Assembly (NCBI RefSeq): GCF_023716465.1
Contig: NZ_CP092415.1
Location: 2,829,501-2,893,500, forward strand
Source: Flagellimonas marinaquae
GTDB taxonomy: Bacteria > Bacteroidota > Bacteroidia > Flavobacteriales > Flavobacteriaceae
Direction: 5' to 3'
Length of the DNA: 64,000 nucleotides
How positions within the stretch are numbered: position 1 is the first letter of the stretch; every line of letters starts with the position of its first letter. The notes beneath the pieces are model-generated. The model had not been told where the DNA came from. It made no database searches and saw only the letters and a list, made by a program, of their open reading frames with translations. Below are positions 9,865 to 19,201 of this stretch, piece after piece. The position numbers and the translations under genes were made by a program.

Positions 9865-11121
9865 ATGGAGAACAGCAAGCCCACGACCAAAAGGTATATA
9901 CATATTATAGGCTTGGTAATGATCGTATTTTTTGTGATATCGTTCATTACTAATATCCTTAATTCGATTATCGTTGATGTAAAGGACAGTTTTGACCTTA
10001 GTCTAACATTGACAGGATTATTGCCTTTCACCTTTTTTATAGCCTATGGGATTATGTCCATACCGGCCGGGTTTTTATCAGAAAAATACAGTGAACGGAC
10101 ACTACTATCCGTTTCATTTTTGGTCATGGCGCTTGCTTCCCTGGGTTTTGCCCTATTACCGCAATACGCTGTTTTTAGTATTACCCTTTTTGTATTGGGT
10201 TGTTGTATGGCCGTATTGCAGGTTATTATCAATCCAATGTTGCGCGTAGCGGGCGGCGAAGAGCATTTTGCCTTCAACTCGGTACTGGCACAATTGGTAT
10301 TTGGTGCAGCCTCCTTTTTAAGTCCCTATTTGTACAAATATTTGGTGAGCAAGGACAACACGGACGATACCTTGGCAGAAACATTGCGCGGATGGGTCCC
10401 ACAAGATTTACCATGGGCCTCATTGTATATCGTTTTTGCAGCAATCGCATTGATCTTGTTCTTTTATGTATTCTTTACCAAGTATCCGAAATTTGAAAAA
10501 ACGGAAGAGGAAAAAGCTGGGGACCGTAGTTCTTACTGGGACCTTTTAAAAAATAAATGGACCATACTTTACTTTCTGGGAATATTTTGTTACGTGGGAA
10601 CGGAACAAGGGGTAGGTAACTGGATATCACAGTTCCTAAGTCAATATCACGGACTGGATCCACAAACGGTAGGTGCGAATACAGTATCCTATTTCTGGGC
10701 CATGTTGACCGTAGGCTGTTTACTGGGATTGTTATTGCTCAAGTTTATGGATAGCCGAAAACTCTTGATTTTGGCCACGTCCATTACCATAATATGCTTG
10801 GTGGTGGCACTTACCGGTTCCGCCCAAATGGCATTGATCGGCTTCCCAATGGTAGGCTTCTTTATCTCTGTAATGTATTCCATAATATTCTCATTGGCCT
10901 TGAATTCAGTCAAGGAACATCATGGATCATTATCCGGAATTTTATGTACCGGTATAGCTGGTGGAGCCGTAATACCCTTCATAGTTGGAGGGCTAGGGGA
11001 AATCATGTCCCTACAATCGGGAATGTTCTTTCTGATCATTCCTTTGGGCTTTATCCTATCTATCGGATTTTGGGCCAAACCTTTAGTAAACAATAAAACC
11101 ATCAGCTTAAAGAAAGACTAG
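9865..11121 (+). CDS. MFS sugar transporter, FucP/NagP-like
   Basis: A protein of 418 residues with about 12 hydrophobic segments and a major-facilitator layout close to the L-fucose/H+ symporter group, including an N-terminal conserved segment G-L-L-P-F-T-F-F-I-A-Y-G followed by S-I-P-A-G. Members of this group in Bacteroidota import fucose, glucose, GlcNAc and related sugars across the inner membrane. Its stop codon overlaps the start of the ROK kinase by one base (TAGTG), so transport and phosphorylation are translationally coupled. That suggests a free neutral sugar is imported and then phosphorylated inside the cell. Confidence 0.9.
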   Translation: MENSKPTTKRYIHIIGLVMIVFFVISFITNILNSIIVDVKDSFDLSLTLTGLLPFTFFIAYGIMSIPAGFLSEKYSERTLLSVSFLVMALASLGFALLPQYAVFSITLFVLGCCMAVLQVIINPMLRVAGGEEHFAFNSVLAQLVFGAASFLSPYLYKYLVSKDNTDDTLAETLRGWVPQDLPWASLYIVFAAIALILFFYVFFTKYPKFEKTEEEKAGDRSSYWDLLKNKWTILYFLGIFCYVGTEQGVGNWISQFLSQYHGLDPQTVGANTVSYFWAMLTVGCLLGLLLLKFMDSRKLLILATSITIICLVVALTGSAQMALIGFPMVGFFISVMYSIIFSLALNSVKEHHGSLSGILCTGIAGGAVIPFIVGGLGEIMSLQSGMFFLIIPLGFILSIGFWAKPLVNNKTISLKKD

Positions 11122-11966
11122 TGGCAGAAGAAACACGAACAGTTTTGGGAGTGGATATCGGAGGAACCAAGATCAAAACAGGCAGGGTTTTGGGAACACA
11201 AGTGGAACGGACAGGTTTTTCCATGGTGGATAAAAATGATTCCCTGGAAACTTCACTGGTCAAATTATACGAAACCATTGAAGAAGTGATGAACGACTCC
11301 GTTACCGCCATTGGCGTAGGTGTGCCGGCAGTGGTCGACGCAGATTCCGGCGTGGTGTTCGATGTACAGAACATTCCATCTTGGAAAAAAGTACCATTAA
11401 AGCAACTCTTACAGGATAAGTTCAATGTACCGGTTTTCTTAAACAACGATGCCAATTGTTTTGCATTGGGAGAAAAGCATTTTGGAAAAGCTACCGATTA
11501 TAAAAATTGTGTAGCCCTTTCCTTGGGAACCGGTCTCGGTATGGGAATCATAATAGAAAATAAATTGTACAACGGAGTTTTGTGTGGTGCAGGGGAAGTT
11601 GGAATGCTATCGTACAAAGATGGAATTTTGGAACAGTACACGGGCAGTTTCTTTTTTGAAGATGCCTATGGTACATCTGCAAGAATTCTCTACGCAAAAG
11701 CTTTGGAAAATGATATAAAAGCTATCGCTGCCTTTAAAGAATATGGTATGCATCTGGGCGAAGCGATAAAGAACATATTGTATTTGTTTGCTCCGGAAGC
11801 CATAATTCTAGGTGGCTCCATAAGTAAAGCCCATCCTCTATTTAAATCCGCATTGGATGATGCGCTCAAAACATTCGCATACCAAAAGCAATTAGAAAAT
11901 TTTAAAATAGAAATCTCGGATCTGGTGGATTCGCCCATCTTGGGTGCTGCTGCACTTTGTCTTTAA
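11121..11966 (+). CDS. ROK-family sugar kinase
   Basis: A protein of 281 residues starting at GTG 11121, overlapping the stop of the transporter gene. It has the N-terminal ATP-binding DIGGTKIKTG motif (residues 12-21), the catalytic Asp110 in LNNDANCFALGE, and the LSLGTGLGMG glycine motif. The CxCGxxGC zinc motif of many ROK repressors and NagC-type kinases is absent, as is a helix-turn-helix, so it is a kinase rather than a repressor. Probable substrates are glucose, GlcNAc or ManNAc; the sequence does not decide among them. Confidence 0.9.
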   Translation: MAEETRTVLGVDIGGTKIKTGRVLGTQVERTGFSMVDKNDSLETSLVKLYETIEEVMNDSVTAIGVGVPAVVDADSGVVFDVQNIPSWKKVPLKQLLQDKFNVPVFLNNDANCFALGEKHFGKATDYKNCVALSLGTGLGMGIIIENKLYNGVLCGAGEVGMLSYKDGILEQYTGSFFFEDAYGTSARILYAKALENDIKAIAAFKEYGMHLGEAIKNILYLFAPEAIILGGSISKAHPLFKSALDDALKTFAYQKQLENFKIEISDLVDSPILGAAALCL

Positions 11967-11987
11967 AAAAATAACCTTACTGAACCA

Positions 11988-14630
11988 ATGAGAATATTAC
12001 TAACACTAGTTCTGGCATGCTTGCTGCTTCAATCCTGTGCTGAACCCAAAGTAGCGGGAAATCAGCTGAGCATTACAGTCGAAAATAATAAAAAAGGGGC
12101 GCCCATAACTTTAGGGATACCTTTTCCAAAAGGAGAATTAAACTCAGTGGACCATATTCGTTTACTGACATCAGATGGTACCGAAATCCCGTGCCAGACC
12201 ACAGAAGTGAGTACTTGGGGCCCTATCGATGATAGTATAAAATGGGTGTGGGTATTTTTCTTCTCCGAAGAAACCACAGATTATGTGCTGGAGTATGGTG
12301 AAGGAGTTGTACCAATGCGTCCTACGGAAAAAATAATATCGGCCAACAACATGAGGCCAAGTGGTGGGATCGAAGTAAATACGGGAGCCATTTCCTTTAA
12401 CATTCATAAAAAAGGGGACGGATTTTTGGATGAAGTCTTTTTAGATTCCAACAACGACGGCGAATTTTCAGAGAAAGAGCTGATTGCATCTTCACCGGGC
12501 AGTAATAGAGGTTCTTTTTTCGATTTACTCGATGATGCAGGTATCGATTCATCCAAAGCGGTGATCAATGAAGTGTTCCGTGAAAAAGGCTCAGGTCCAA
12601 TGCATTCCATTTTTAGGATAGAGGGAACCTATACCTTCAGTAGGGACGATAACAACTTATCGCCTTTTACCATCTGGCTGCACGCATATGCAGGAAAAAG
12701 TTACATAAAAGTGTTGCATACCATGACGTATACCGGAGTTCCGGATAAGCACAAAATTCAGGAAGGGGAGCACGCAAATATTGCCACACAGAAAGAAAAA
12801 ATTATTTCGGAGAACACAGCCGACGACGAAGGTTGGACCCAGCCCAATGATCAAATAGCGGGAATTGGACTTCAGTTAAAATACCATTTGGACGAAAATG
12901 CAATCGTTTCCATGCCATTGCAAGAAGGCTCTTGGAAGAATGATAACGCTCCATCAACAATGAAAGAGACGGGTCTCGATGGCTCATCCATACAATTGCT
13001 ACAAAAAGGACCGGCCAAAAAAAGTCCACCTACCTTAAGGGATGTTTATCTGGGCCAAGCCACAAAAAATAGTGATGGTGCAAACAAAATAGACGAAGAA
13101 TTCCAGGCAACGGTAACCCAAGGAACAGAAGAAGTCGCCAAATCACAAAGAGCCAAAGGTTGGTTGAACGTAACAGATGGCAAAAGGGGAATTGGCGTAG
13201 GGATACGGAACTTTATGAAAGAATATCCCAAAGGGATAAAAGTAGATCCCGCCAATAATTTGCTTTTGGGAAGCATTTGGCCGGAAGAGAATGGGCCCAT
13301 GAGCTTTGAAAGACACCATACGGCCATGGACGGCGGAATGTTGTCCAATTTTGCCCAAGGGATAACCAAAACTACCGAGTTCATATATTACTTCCACGAC
13401 AACAAGAACGACGTTGCCGAAAAAATGGATTATGTAGTCGAAAGCCCAGTTGCACACGCCACACCGGAGTGGTACACCAATTCCAAGGTGTATGGCAATA
13501 TGGCACCGGCATCATCCGAACATACTGAGTTCGAAAATGCCCTTCAATATAGATATCAATGGTGGGCCTACAATCAAAAAAATCAGCCATGGTACGGTAT
13601 GTTCAACTATGGTGATGGAAAAACCTATTACTATAACGGCCATTGGGTACAGTGGACCAACAACGAGCCCACAGTGGATTTTATGTTGTGGACCAATTTT
13701 ATGCGAACGGGCGACCCCAAGTATTTTGAACTGGCCCAAGCCATGAGCAGACATACCATGGATGTGGACAACATACACTGGCCCAAAAAACGCACATACT
13801 ATGGTCAGATCAACGATGCCATCGACTTTTGGAACTTTGAGGATGAGCCGGAATCCACACCTTATTTGGGTATTGGTAGAAGACATGCCGCAGAACACTG
13901 GTATTCGTTATTAAGTGCACACGTTTGGATTCAGGGTTGGATCGCCGATTACTATCTAACAGGCGACCATAGAGCTTTGGAAGTAGCTAAAATGACAGGA
14001 GACACCTACATTAACCGAATATGGGGTGAACACGATTTGCGAGGTAGAAGGTTGTATTTGTCCGTACTCAATATGGTTGAGTTGTACGATGCCACAAAAT
14101 TGCAGAAATATAAGGATGAGCTGGACGATAGGGTACGATTAATGCTCGAATTCCAAGAACGCCAAGGCGGAAACCTATTGTTGGATAGATATGGATATTC
14201 CCAGCCCTATGTGGCGCAAGGACTATATAAATATCAACAGATTACAGGTGATGAAAAAGTACGCAAGGCCCTATTGAAGCACGCCAGATGGGTGCGCGAT
14301 GTACCTCCATTGAACCACGAAATGGAATCGTATTTGGCTACCATTTACCCTCTATTGCTAGGTTATGAGATAAGTGGACAGCAAAGCTACTTGGACGAAG
14401 CCTTGGCAAGGGCGGAAATACTTAAAGTAGGTGAATTGCCAAAATCACCCGACGAATACGAATCAACAGAAGACTATAGTAAAGACCTTTTGGGAATATC
14501 CAATCTGCCCATGAGCAAGGGACGATTTACCAATTGGCAGACCAACCAAGGACTGCGTGTTTTTGGATGGACACATGCATATAACATTCCTTATTTGCTA
14601 TACTGGATGGATAAGGAAAATATCGACTAA
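11988..14630 (+). CDS. Large lipoprotein resembling PcRGLX/YetA (exo-rhamnogalacturonan lyase-like)
   Basis: A protein of 880 residues with a lipoprotein signal peptide (LLQSC, Cys17). The N-terminal domain carries the GAPITLGIPFPKGEL and DSIKWVWVFF pattern I associate with the RIFT-barrel domain of PcRGLX/YetA proteins. It is followed by a beta-sandwich-like middle and a C-terminal helical toroid rich in Trp, Tyr and His (from about residue 505, including WWAYNQ, GDGKTYYYNG and AAEHWYSL). Characterised relatives are polysaccharide lyase family 26-like exo-rhamnogalacturonan lyases. The lyase assignment is from remembered family patterns and the substrate may differ, since neighbours suggest an amino sugar. 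It starts 21 bases after the ROK gene. It is the only candidate polysaccharide-degrading enzyme in the locus. Confidence 0.62.
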   Translation: MRILLTLVLACLLLQSCAEPKVAGNQLSITVENNKKGAPITLGIPFPKGELNSVDHIRLLTSDGTEIPCQTTEVSTWGPIDDSIKWVWVFFFSEETTDYVLEYGEGVVPMRPTEKIISANNMRPSGGIEVNTGAISFNIHKKGDGFLDEVFLDSNNDGEFSEKELIASSPGSNRGSFFDLLDDAGIDSSKAVINEVFREKGSGPMHSIFRIEGTYTFSRDDNNLSPFTIWLHAYAGKSYIKVLHTMTYTGVPDKHKIQEGEHANIATQKEKIISENTADDEGWTQPNDQIAGIGLQLKYHLDENAIVSMPLQEGSWKNDNAPSTMKETGLDGSSIQLLQKGPAKKSPPTLRDVYLGQATKNSDGANKIDEEFQATVTQGTEEVAKSQRAKGWLNVTDGKRGIGVGIRNFMKEYPKGIKVDPANNLLLGSIWPEENGPMSFERHHTAMDGGMLSNFAQGITKTTEFIYYFHDNKNDVAEKMDYVVESPVAHATPEWYTNSKVYGNMAPASSEHTEFENALQYRYQWWAYNQKNQPWYGMFNYGDGKTYYYNGHWVQWTNNEPTVDFMLWTNFMRTGDPKYFELAQAMSRHTMDVDNIHWPKKRTYYGQINDAIDFWNFEDEPESTPYLGIGRRHAAEHWYSLLSAHVWIQGWIADYYLTGDHRALEVAKMTGDTYINRIWGEHDLRGRRLYLSVLNMVELYDATKLQKYKDELDDRVRLMLEFQERQGGNLLLDRYGYSQPYVAQGLYKYQQITGDEKVRKALLKHARWVRDVPPLNHEMESYLATIYPLLLGYEISGQQSYLDEALARAEILKVGELPKSPDEYESTEDYSKDLLGISNLPMSKGRFTNWQTNQGLRVFGWTHAYNIPYLLYWMDKENID

Positions 14631-14645
14631 ATCTAGTAATCTTCG

Positions 14646-14684
14646 GAAGGGGGTGGTGTAGCTTTAGGGCCACCATCCCTTTTT
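14646..14684 (+). terminator. Rho-independent terminator after the sugar locus
   Basis: A stem GGGGTGGTG/CACCATCCC (9 pairs, one G-T wobble) with a loop of about 12 bases is followed directly by a run of T. It ends the operon of the MFS, ROK and lipoprotein genes and separates it from the DASS symporter gene. Confidence 0.8.
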
Positions 14685-14715
14685 TATTTGCACAAAAACT
14701 AACTATCCAACTCCT

Positions 14716-16149
14716 ATGTCCTACAAGAAATTCGGCCTGGTATTAGGCCCACTACTTTTTATCCTGATTCAGTTATTCTTTAAAGATGAAACACTCTCCG
14801 TACAGGGCAAAAACGTGCTGGCGGCCACCGTGTGGATTGGAGTATGGTGGGTTTTTGAAGTGTTGCCCATTGCGGTCACCGCTTTATTGCCCATACTAAT
14901 GTTCCCCCTTTTGGATGCTGTTGCATTGAGCGATACCACTGCGAGCTATGGACACAAGTATGTTTTTCTGTTTATGGGTGGTTTTATTTTGGCGGCAGCT
15001 ATTGAAAAGTGGAACCTTCATAAGAGGATAGCACTGCAGATCATTAAAACCATCGGAACCAATATGTACACCATTGTATTGGGATTTATGGTGGCCACTG
15101 CGTTTCTTTCCATGTGGATCTCCAATACGGCAACAACCGTAATGGTAATCCCAATGGCCGTTTCCATTGTAAAACAATTAAAGGACAATCCGGATACACC
15201 AGAGGATGAAAATAAAATATTCAGTAAATTATTAATGCTGGCCATTGCCTATGCCGCTTCGATCGGTGGGATTGCAACTTTAATTGGAACACCCCCAAAT
15301 TTGGTATTTGCCGGATTCGTTCAGAAGACCTACGGCGTGGATATTAGCTTTTGGCAATGGATGAAATATGGACTGCCCGTATCTTCTATACTTTTAATAC
15401 TGGCCTGGCTTTATCTTACTCGAATTGCATTTCCTTTAAAACAGACCCGGTTTCCAGGGGGCAAAGAAGAAATAAATAGGCTATTGGCCGAATTGGGACC
15501 CTTGGGAACAGAAGAAAAGCGGGTATTGTTCGTATTTGTGTTCACGGCCTTTTGTTGGATCACAAGATCGTTCTTGTTACAGCAGTTTATGCCCAATATG
15601 GACGATACCATTATAGCCATAGGTGCAGCAATTATCCTTTTTATGATTCCGGCCAATAAAACAGGTGAGCCCTTGATTAACTGGAGAGAAGCGGTACAAA
15701 TACCATGGGGAATCATATTATTGTTTGGTGGAGGTATGGCAATTGCAAAAGGATTCCGGGATACTGGTTTGGCCAACTATCTTGGTGGACAAATGACAGT
15801 TTTTGAAAGCTTGCCATTGTTCGTTTTACTGCTTTTGATCATAACCTGTGTAAACTTTTTGACCGAAGTTACCTCAAATTTGGCCACTACCGCCATGATG
15901 CTGCCCGTACTGGCACCGTTGGCGATAACGCTTGGCGTAAACCCTTATTTATTAATGGTCGCGTGTACTTCGGCCGCATCTTGTGCATTTATGCTTCCTG
16001 TGGCCACACCACCCAATGCTGTGGTATTTGGTTCGGGCTATCTACGTATACAGGATATGGTACGAACCGGATTTTTAATGAATATATTGTCCATAATAAT
16101 TATGGCAATTGCGGTATTCTTTGTTTTGCCATACCTGTGGGGGCTCTAA
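14716..16149 (+). CDS. DASS (SLC13) family sodium/anion symporter
   Basis: A protein of 477 residues with about 11-12 hydrophobic segments. Both SNT-type substrate/sodium motifs are visible: WISNTATTVMVIPMA in the first half and TEVTSNLATTAMMLPVLAPLA in the second. Each half also has the hairpin-preceding glycine-rich segment. The family takes up dicarboxylates such as succinate or malate, citrate, or sulfate. This branch (SLC13/VcINDY-like) is most often dicarboxylate. The preceding terminator indicates a separate transcript, so the link to the sugar locus is by position only. Confidence 0.9.
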   Translation: MSYKKFGLVLGPLLFILIQLFFKDETLSVQGKNVLAATVWIGVWWVFEVLPIAVTALLPILMFPLLDAVALSDTTASYGHKYVFLFMGGFILAAAIEKWNLHKRIALQIIKTIGTNMYTIVLGFMVATAFLSMWISNTATTVMVIPMAVSIVKQLKDNPDTPEDENKIFSKLLMLAIAYAASIGGIATLIGTPPNLVFAGFVQKTYGVDISFWQWMKYGLPVSSILLILAWLYLTRIAFPLKQTRFPGGKEEINRLLAELGPLGTEEKRVLFVFVFTAFCWITRSFLLQQFMPNMDDTIIAIGAAIILFMIPANKTGEPLINWREAVQIPWGIILLFGGGMAIAKGFRDTGLANYLGGQMTVFESLPLFVLLLLIITCVNFLTEVTSNLATTAMMLPVLAPLAITLGVNPYLLMVACTSAASCAFMLPVATPPNAVVFGSGYLRIQDMVRTGFLMNILSIIIMAIAVFFVLPYLWGL

Positions 16150-16178
16150 TCGGCCCAATTACTTCTTATTGGTAAAAT

Positions 16179-16221
16179 TGATGAATGTCATACCGTTCTC
16201 CTAAAAGGATGTTTACTTTAG
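16179..16221 (+). promoter_or_regulatory. CRP/FNR-type site 1 with -7 box (ATP-cone gene)
   Basis: Palindrome TGATGAATGTCA at 16179-16190. Its centre is 29.5 bases upstream of TACTTTAG (16214-16221), a 7/8 match to TAnnTTTG. The box ends only 4 bases before the ATG at 16226, so the transcript would be nearly leaderless if this promoter is used. Confidence 0.6.
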
Positions 16222-16225
16222 TAAT

Positions 16226-17068
16226 ATGGCAAACAATAAACTCCAAATTACTAAATCTTCCGGTGAACAGGTCAAGTTTTCCATCGATAAATTGGAAAGA
16301 TCGCTTCAGCACTCTGGTGCCAACGAAGAAATGGTACAAGAGGTCGTAAGTAGGGTAGTGGATGAATTGTATCCCGGAATTTCGACCCGGGAAATCCATA
16401 ATAGAGCATTTGCCCTTCTTAAAAAGAAAAAATCCATTTATGCATTCAAATACAAATTAAAAAAAGCCATTTACGAACTGGGCCCGACCGGATTTCCTTT
16501 TGAAAAGTTCATCAGTGGGATTCTATATTATTCAGGATACAAGACACAAGTTGGTGAAATGGTCCACGGTACCTGCGTTGCCCACGAAATAGATGTTTTG
16601 GCCATTAAAAATGGTACAATGAACGTAATCGAGTGTAAATTTCATGGAGATGATGGACTAAAATGCAATGTAAAAGTACCATTATATATCAATGCACGAT
16701 ACCAAGATGTAAAAGCACCCATGGAATCCAACAAAGAGAAGAATTACACATCCACCCTTGGTTGGGTTGTGACCAACACAAGATTTACCAAAGATGCCCT
16801 TGCTTACGGCAATTGTGTGGGATTGTATTTATTGAGCTGGGACTATCCGGATGGCGATGGACTTAAGGAAAGGATAGATAGGTTGCGGTTATACCCCATC
16901 ACCGTATCCACATTATTATCGGGTAGGGAAAAACAGTTTTTGCTGGAACGCGGCGTAGTGCTTTGCAGGCAATTGGAAAAAGATAGTTTTTACCTAGACC
17001 ACCTGGGCTTATCCAATGGCAGAAAACAGCGGATTCTTAAAGAAATGAAATCATTGTGCAATTCGTAA
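16226..17068 (+). CDS. ATP-cone domain fused to PD-(D/E)XK nuclease-like domain
   Basis: A protein of 280 residues. Residues 5-90 form an ATP-cone domain (nucleotide-sensing fold of ribonucleotide reductases and NrdR): ITKSSGEQVKFSIDKLERSL and the YAFKYKLKKAI ending. Residues 91-205 look like a restriction-endonuclease fold, with Asp123 in HEIDV and Glu136-x-Lys138 in IECKFH. The C-terminus (about 240-280) resembles helix-hairpin-helix repeats. No methylase or specificity subunit is nearby, so a restriction system is unlikely. The stop is 6 bases before the beta-CASP gene. Inference: an ATP/dATP-gated nuclease or nucleic-acid binder working with the RNase-like neighbour in stress. Its function is not established. 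Confidence 0.8.
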   Translation: MANNKLQITKSSGEQVKFSIDKLERSLQHSGANEEMVQEVVSRVVDELYPGISTREIHNRAFALLKKKKSIYAFKYKLKKAIYELGPTGFPFEKFISGILYYSGYKTQVGEMVHGTCVAHEIDVLAIKNGTMNVIECKFHGDDGLKCNVKVPLYINARYQDVKAPMESNKEKNYTSTLGWVVTNTRFTKDALAYGNCVGLYLLSWDYPDGDGLKERIDRLRLYPITVSTLLSGREKQFLLERGVVLCRQLEKDSFYLDHLGLSNGRKQRILKEMKSLCNS

Positions 17069-17074
17069 GGCGTT

Positions 17075-18445
17075 ATGAATAAACTGGAAATACACTTTTT
17101 GGGCGGGTCTGGGACTGTTACGGGATCTAAGTTTTATTTGCACACCGAAGAAATAAAAATTTTGGTGGATTGTGGATTGTTCCAAGGTATTAAGGCGCTA
17201 CGGGAAAAAAATTGGGAACGCTTGCCCATAGATGTTTCCCAGATCGACTATGTTTTGCTCACCCACGGACACCTGGATCATTGTGGGTATTTGCCTCTTT
17301 TGGTAAAACAAGGTTTTCGAGGAAAAATTTTAGGGACCGGACCAAGTTTGGACATTGCAAGGATCATTCTGGAAGACAGTGCCAAAATACAAGAGGAAGA
17401 GGCAGAAAGAGCAAATAAAGAGGCATACAGCAAACACCATCCGGCGCTGCCATTGTACACTGCCGAAGATGTGGCTTTCGCTTTGAAGTTCTTTGAGCAA
17501 GTCGACGAAGGCGGGCAAGTTTCATTGTCCGAGCATTGCGATGCCCGATTCCTGTACAATGGACATATTATTGGTTCAACCTATATAGAAATTGATCTAT
17601 TCGGTAAACGCCTGGTTTTTTCCGGGGATGTGGGAAGGCAGCAAGATGAATTACTGGATCCACCAAAACAACCCGAATGGGCCGATTATCTATTTGTGGA
17701 AAGCACTTATGGAGATAGGCTACATCCCATAGAGGATGTTGGGCAGAAGCTGGTAGAGCTGGTCAATGATACCTTGTACAAAAAAGGGACCTTGATTATA
17801 CCTTCTTTTGCGGTGGAACGATTACAATCGCTCATGTACCAATTGTGGAAACTCTACAAAAAGAACAAGATTCCCAATATCCCCATTTTTGTGGATAGTC
17901 CTATGGGCAACAATGTTCTGGAAGTATTTGAACATTACCCTGACTGGCATAAACTTACACCCGTGGAGTACCGGAATATGTGTAACCATATCAATATTGT
18001 GAGTTCTTATGCCGAAACCTGGGAAACCATTGACGACCCCAGGGCAAAAATTGTAATTGCCGGTAGCGGTATGGTAACGGGAGGAAGGGTTCTTACCTAC
18101 ATTAAACAATTGGGCGATATGATATCCACTTCGATATTACTTGTTGGGTACCAGGCGGAAGAAACTCGTGGAAGAAAACTTCTCGAAGGAGCGACAGAAC
18201 TCAAGATCTATGGCAAAACAATACCCATAAATGCACAGGTACACCACTTGGAAAGCTTATCCGCACATGCGGACCAAGGTGAGTTGGTGAACTGGATGGG
18301 CTCCATTAAAAACGTTCCGGAAAAAGTGTTCCTGGTACATGGCGAAAAGTCCGCAATGGAAGCCTACAAGGATAAAATTCGGGAAAGTTTTGGTTGGGAT
18401 TGCCATATCCCGAACATCCACGAAGTTGTTGAAATTATACTATAA
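17075..18445 (+). CDS. Beta-CASP metallo-beta-lactamase-fold RNase (Ysh1/CPSF-like)
   Basis: A protein of 456 residues. The metallo-beta-lactamase motif THGHLDH (His64, His66, Asp68, His69) is followed by SGDVG, the beta-CASP signature IPSFAVERLQ, the SGMVTGGR segment, LSAHADQGEL and the final VHGE motif. The order and length fit bacterial homologues of the CPSF-73/Ysh1 mRNA 3'-end nuclease rather than RNase J (which is longer and has an extra C-terminal domain). Expected activity is zinc-dependent RNA cleavage. It shares an operon with the ATP-cone nuclease-like gene under regulatory site 1. The 3' end converges with upp. Confidence 0.88.
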   Translation: MNKLEIHFLGGSGTVTGSKFYLHTEEIKILVDCGLFQGIKALREKNWERLPIDVSQIDYVLLTHGHLDHCGYLPLLVKQGFRGKILGTGPSLDIARIILEDSAKIQEEEAERANKEAYSKHHPALPLYTAEDVAFALKFFEQVDEGGQVSLSEHCDARFLYNGHIIGSTYIEIDLFGKRLVFSGDVGRQQDELLDPPKQPEWADYLFVESTYGDRLHPIEDVGQKLVELVNDTLYKKGTLIIPSFAVERLQSLMYQLWKLYKKNKIPNIPIFVDSPMGNNVLEVFEHYPDWHKLTPVEYRNMCNHINIVSSYAETWETIDDPRAKIVIAGSGMVTGGRVLTYIKQLGDMISTSILLVGYQAEETRGRKLLEGATELKIYGKTIPINAQVHHLESLSAHADQGELVNWMGSIKNVPEKVFLVHGEKSAMEAYKDKIRESFGWDCHIPNIHEVVEIIL

Positions 18446-18456
18446 ACCCTAAAAGA

Positions 18457-19110
18457 TTACAGTTTAGGGCCATAACTTAAATCACCAGCATCACCAAGAC
18501 CTGGAATAATATAGCCTTTGCTCGTTAAGTGTTCGTCCACAGTAGCTATCCAAAGTTGAGTGTCGCTTGGAAAGACCTTTTCCACTTTGGCAATCCCAGA
18601 TTTGGAACCAATTACCGATAGGATATGAATCTGTTTTGGTGTTCCATGACTCTTTAGGGCATTGAGCACATTCTCCAAAGTTTTTCCTGTTGCCAGCATG
18701 GGGTCGGTGAGCACCAAAACCTTACCATCCAAAGATGGTGCGGCAAAATATTTTACGATCACTTCAAAATCATCATCATCGTTGGGGTGGTGTCTGTACG
18801 CCGAAATAAAGGCATTCTCGGCCCGGTCAAAATAATTTAACATGCCCTGATGTAGGGGCAATCCGGCCCTTAGGACCGAACAAAGCACTAGGTCGTCCTT
18901 ACATCCAAAGGTTTTTTTGGTGCCCAAAGGCGTTTGTATTTCTCTCGCTTCATAATCCAAGGACCGACTCAATTCATAAGCTAGAACTTCGCCTATTCGT
19001 TCAATGTTTCTTCGAAAACGCATGGAATCCTTTTGGATCTCCACATCCCTAATTTCGGAAATAAATGTATTGAGTACCGAATTGGTCTGGTCAAATTGAT
19101 GTATGATCAT
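18457..19110 (-). CDS. upp: Uracil phosphoribosyltransferase
   Basis: A protein of 217 residues that salvages uracil with PRPP to make UMP. The PRPP-binding loop VLVLTDPMLATGKT and the uracil-binding GLGDAGD near the C-terminus are visible. The ATG at 19110 gives the family's usual length. The frame stays open to 19284, but those 58 residues have no family match. It is convergent with the beta-CASP gene and divergent from dnaJ. It lies inside the stress island, although the shared regulatory site 2 appears aimed at dnaJ. Confidence 0.96.
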   Translation of the reverse strand: MIIHQFDQTNSVLNTFISEIRDVEIQKDSMRFRRNIERIGEVLAYELSRSLDYEAREIQTPLGTKKTFGCKDDLVLCSVLRAGLPLHQGMLNYFDRAENAFISAYRHHPNDDDDFEVIVKYFAAPSLDGKVLVLTDPMLATGKTLENVLNALKSHGTPKQIHILSVIGSKSGIAKVEKVFPSDTQLWIATVDEHLTSKGYIIPGLGDAGDLSYGPKL

Positions 19111-19201
19111 TTGAATAGAAATTGTTTCTTTTTTAAAGGTATGGGATGTTCCTAAAATATAAAAATGAAAAACCATAGGTCCACTATGCGAACCAATTGA
19201 C

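Noticed and set aside
16226..17068. Restriction-modification system
   Set aside because: The nuclease-like fold has an ATP-cone partner domain and no methylase or specificity gene nearby; the neighbours are stress genes.
18446..18476. CCCTAAA/TTTAGGG inverted repeat between the beta-CASP gene and upp as a terminator
   Set aside because: The stem is AT-rich and short, lacks a T-run and overlaps the upp coding end; the evidence is too weak.
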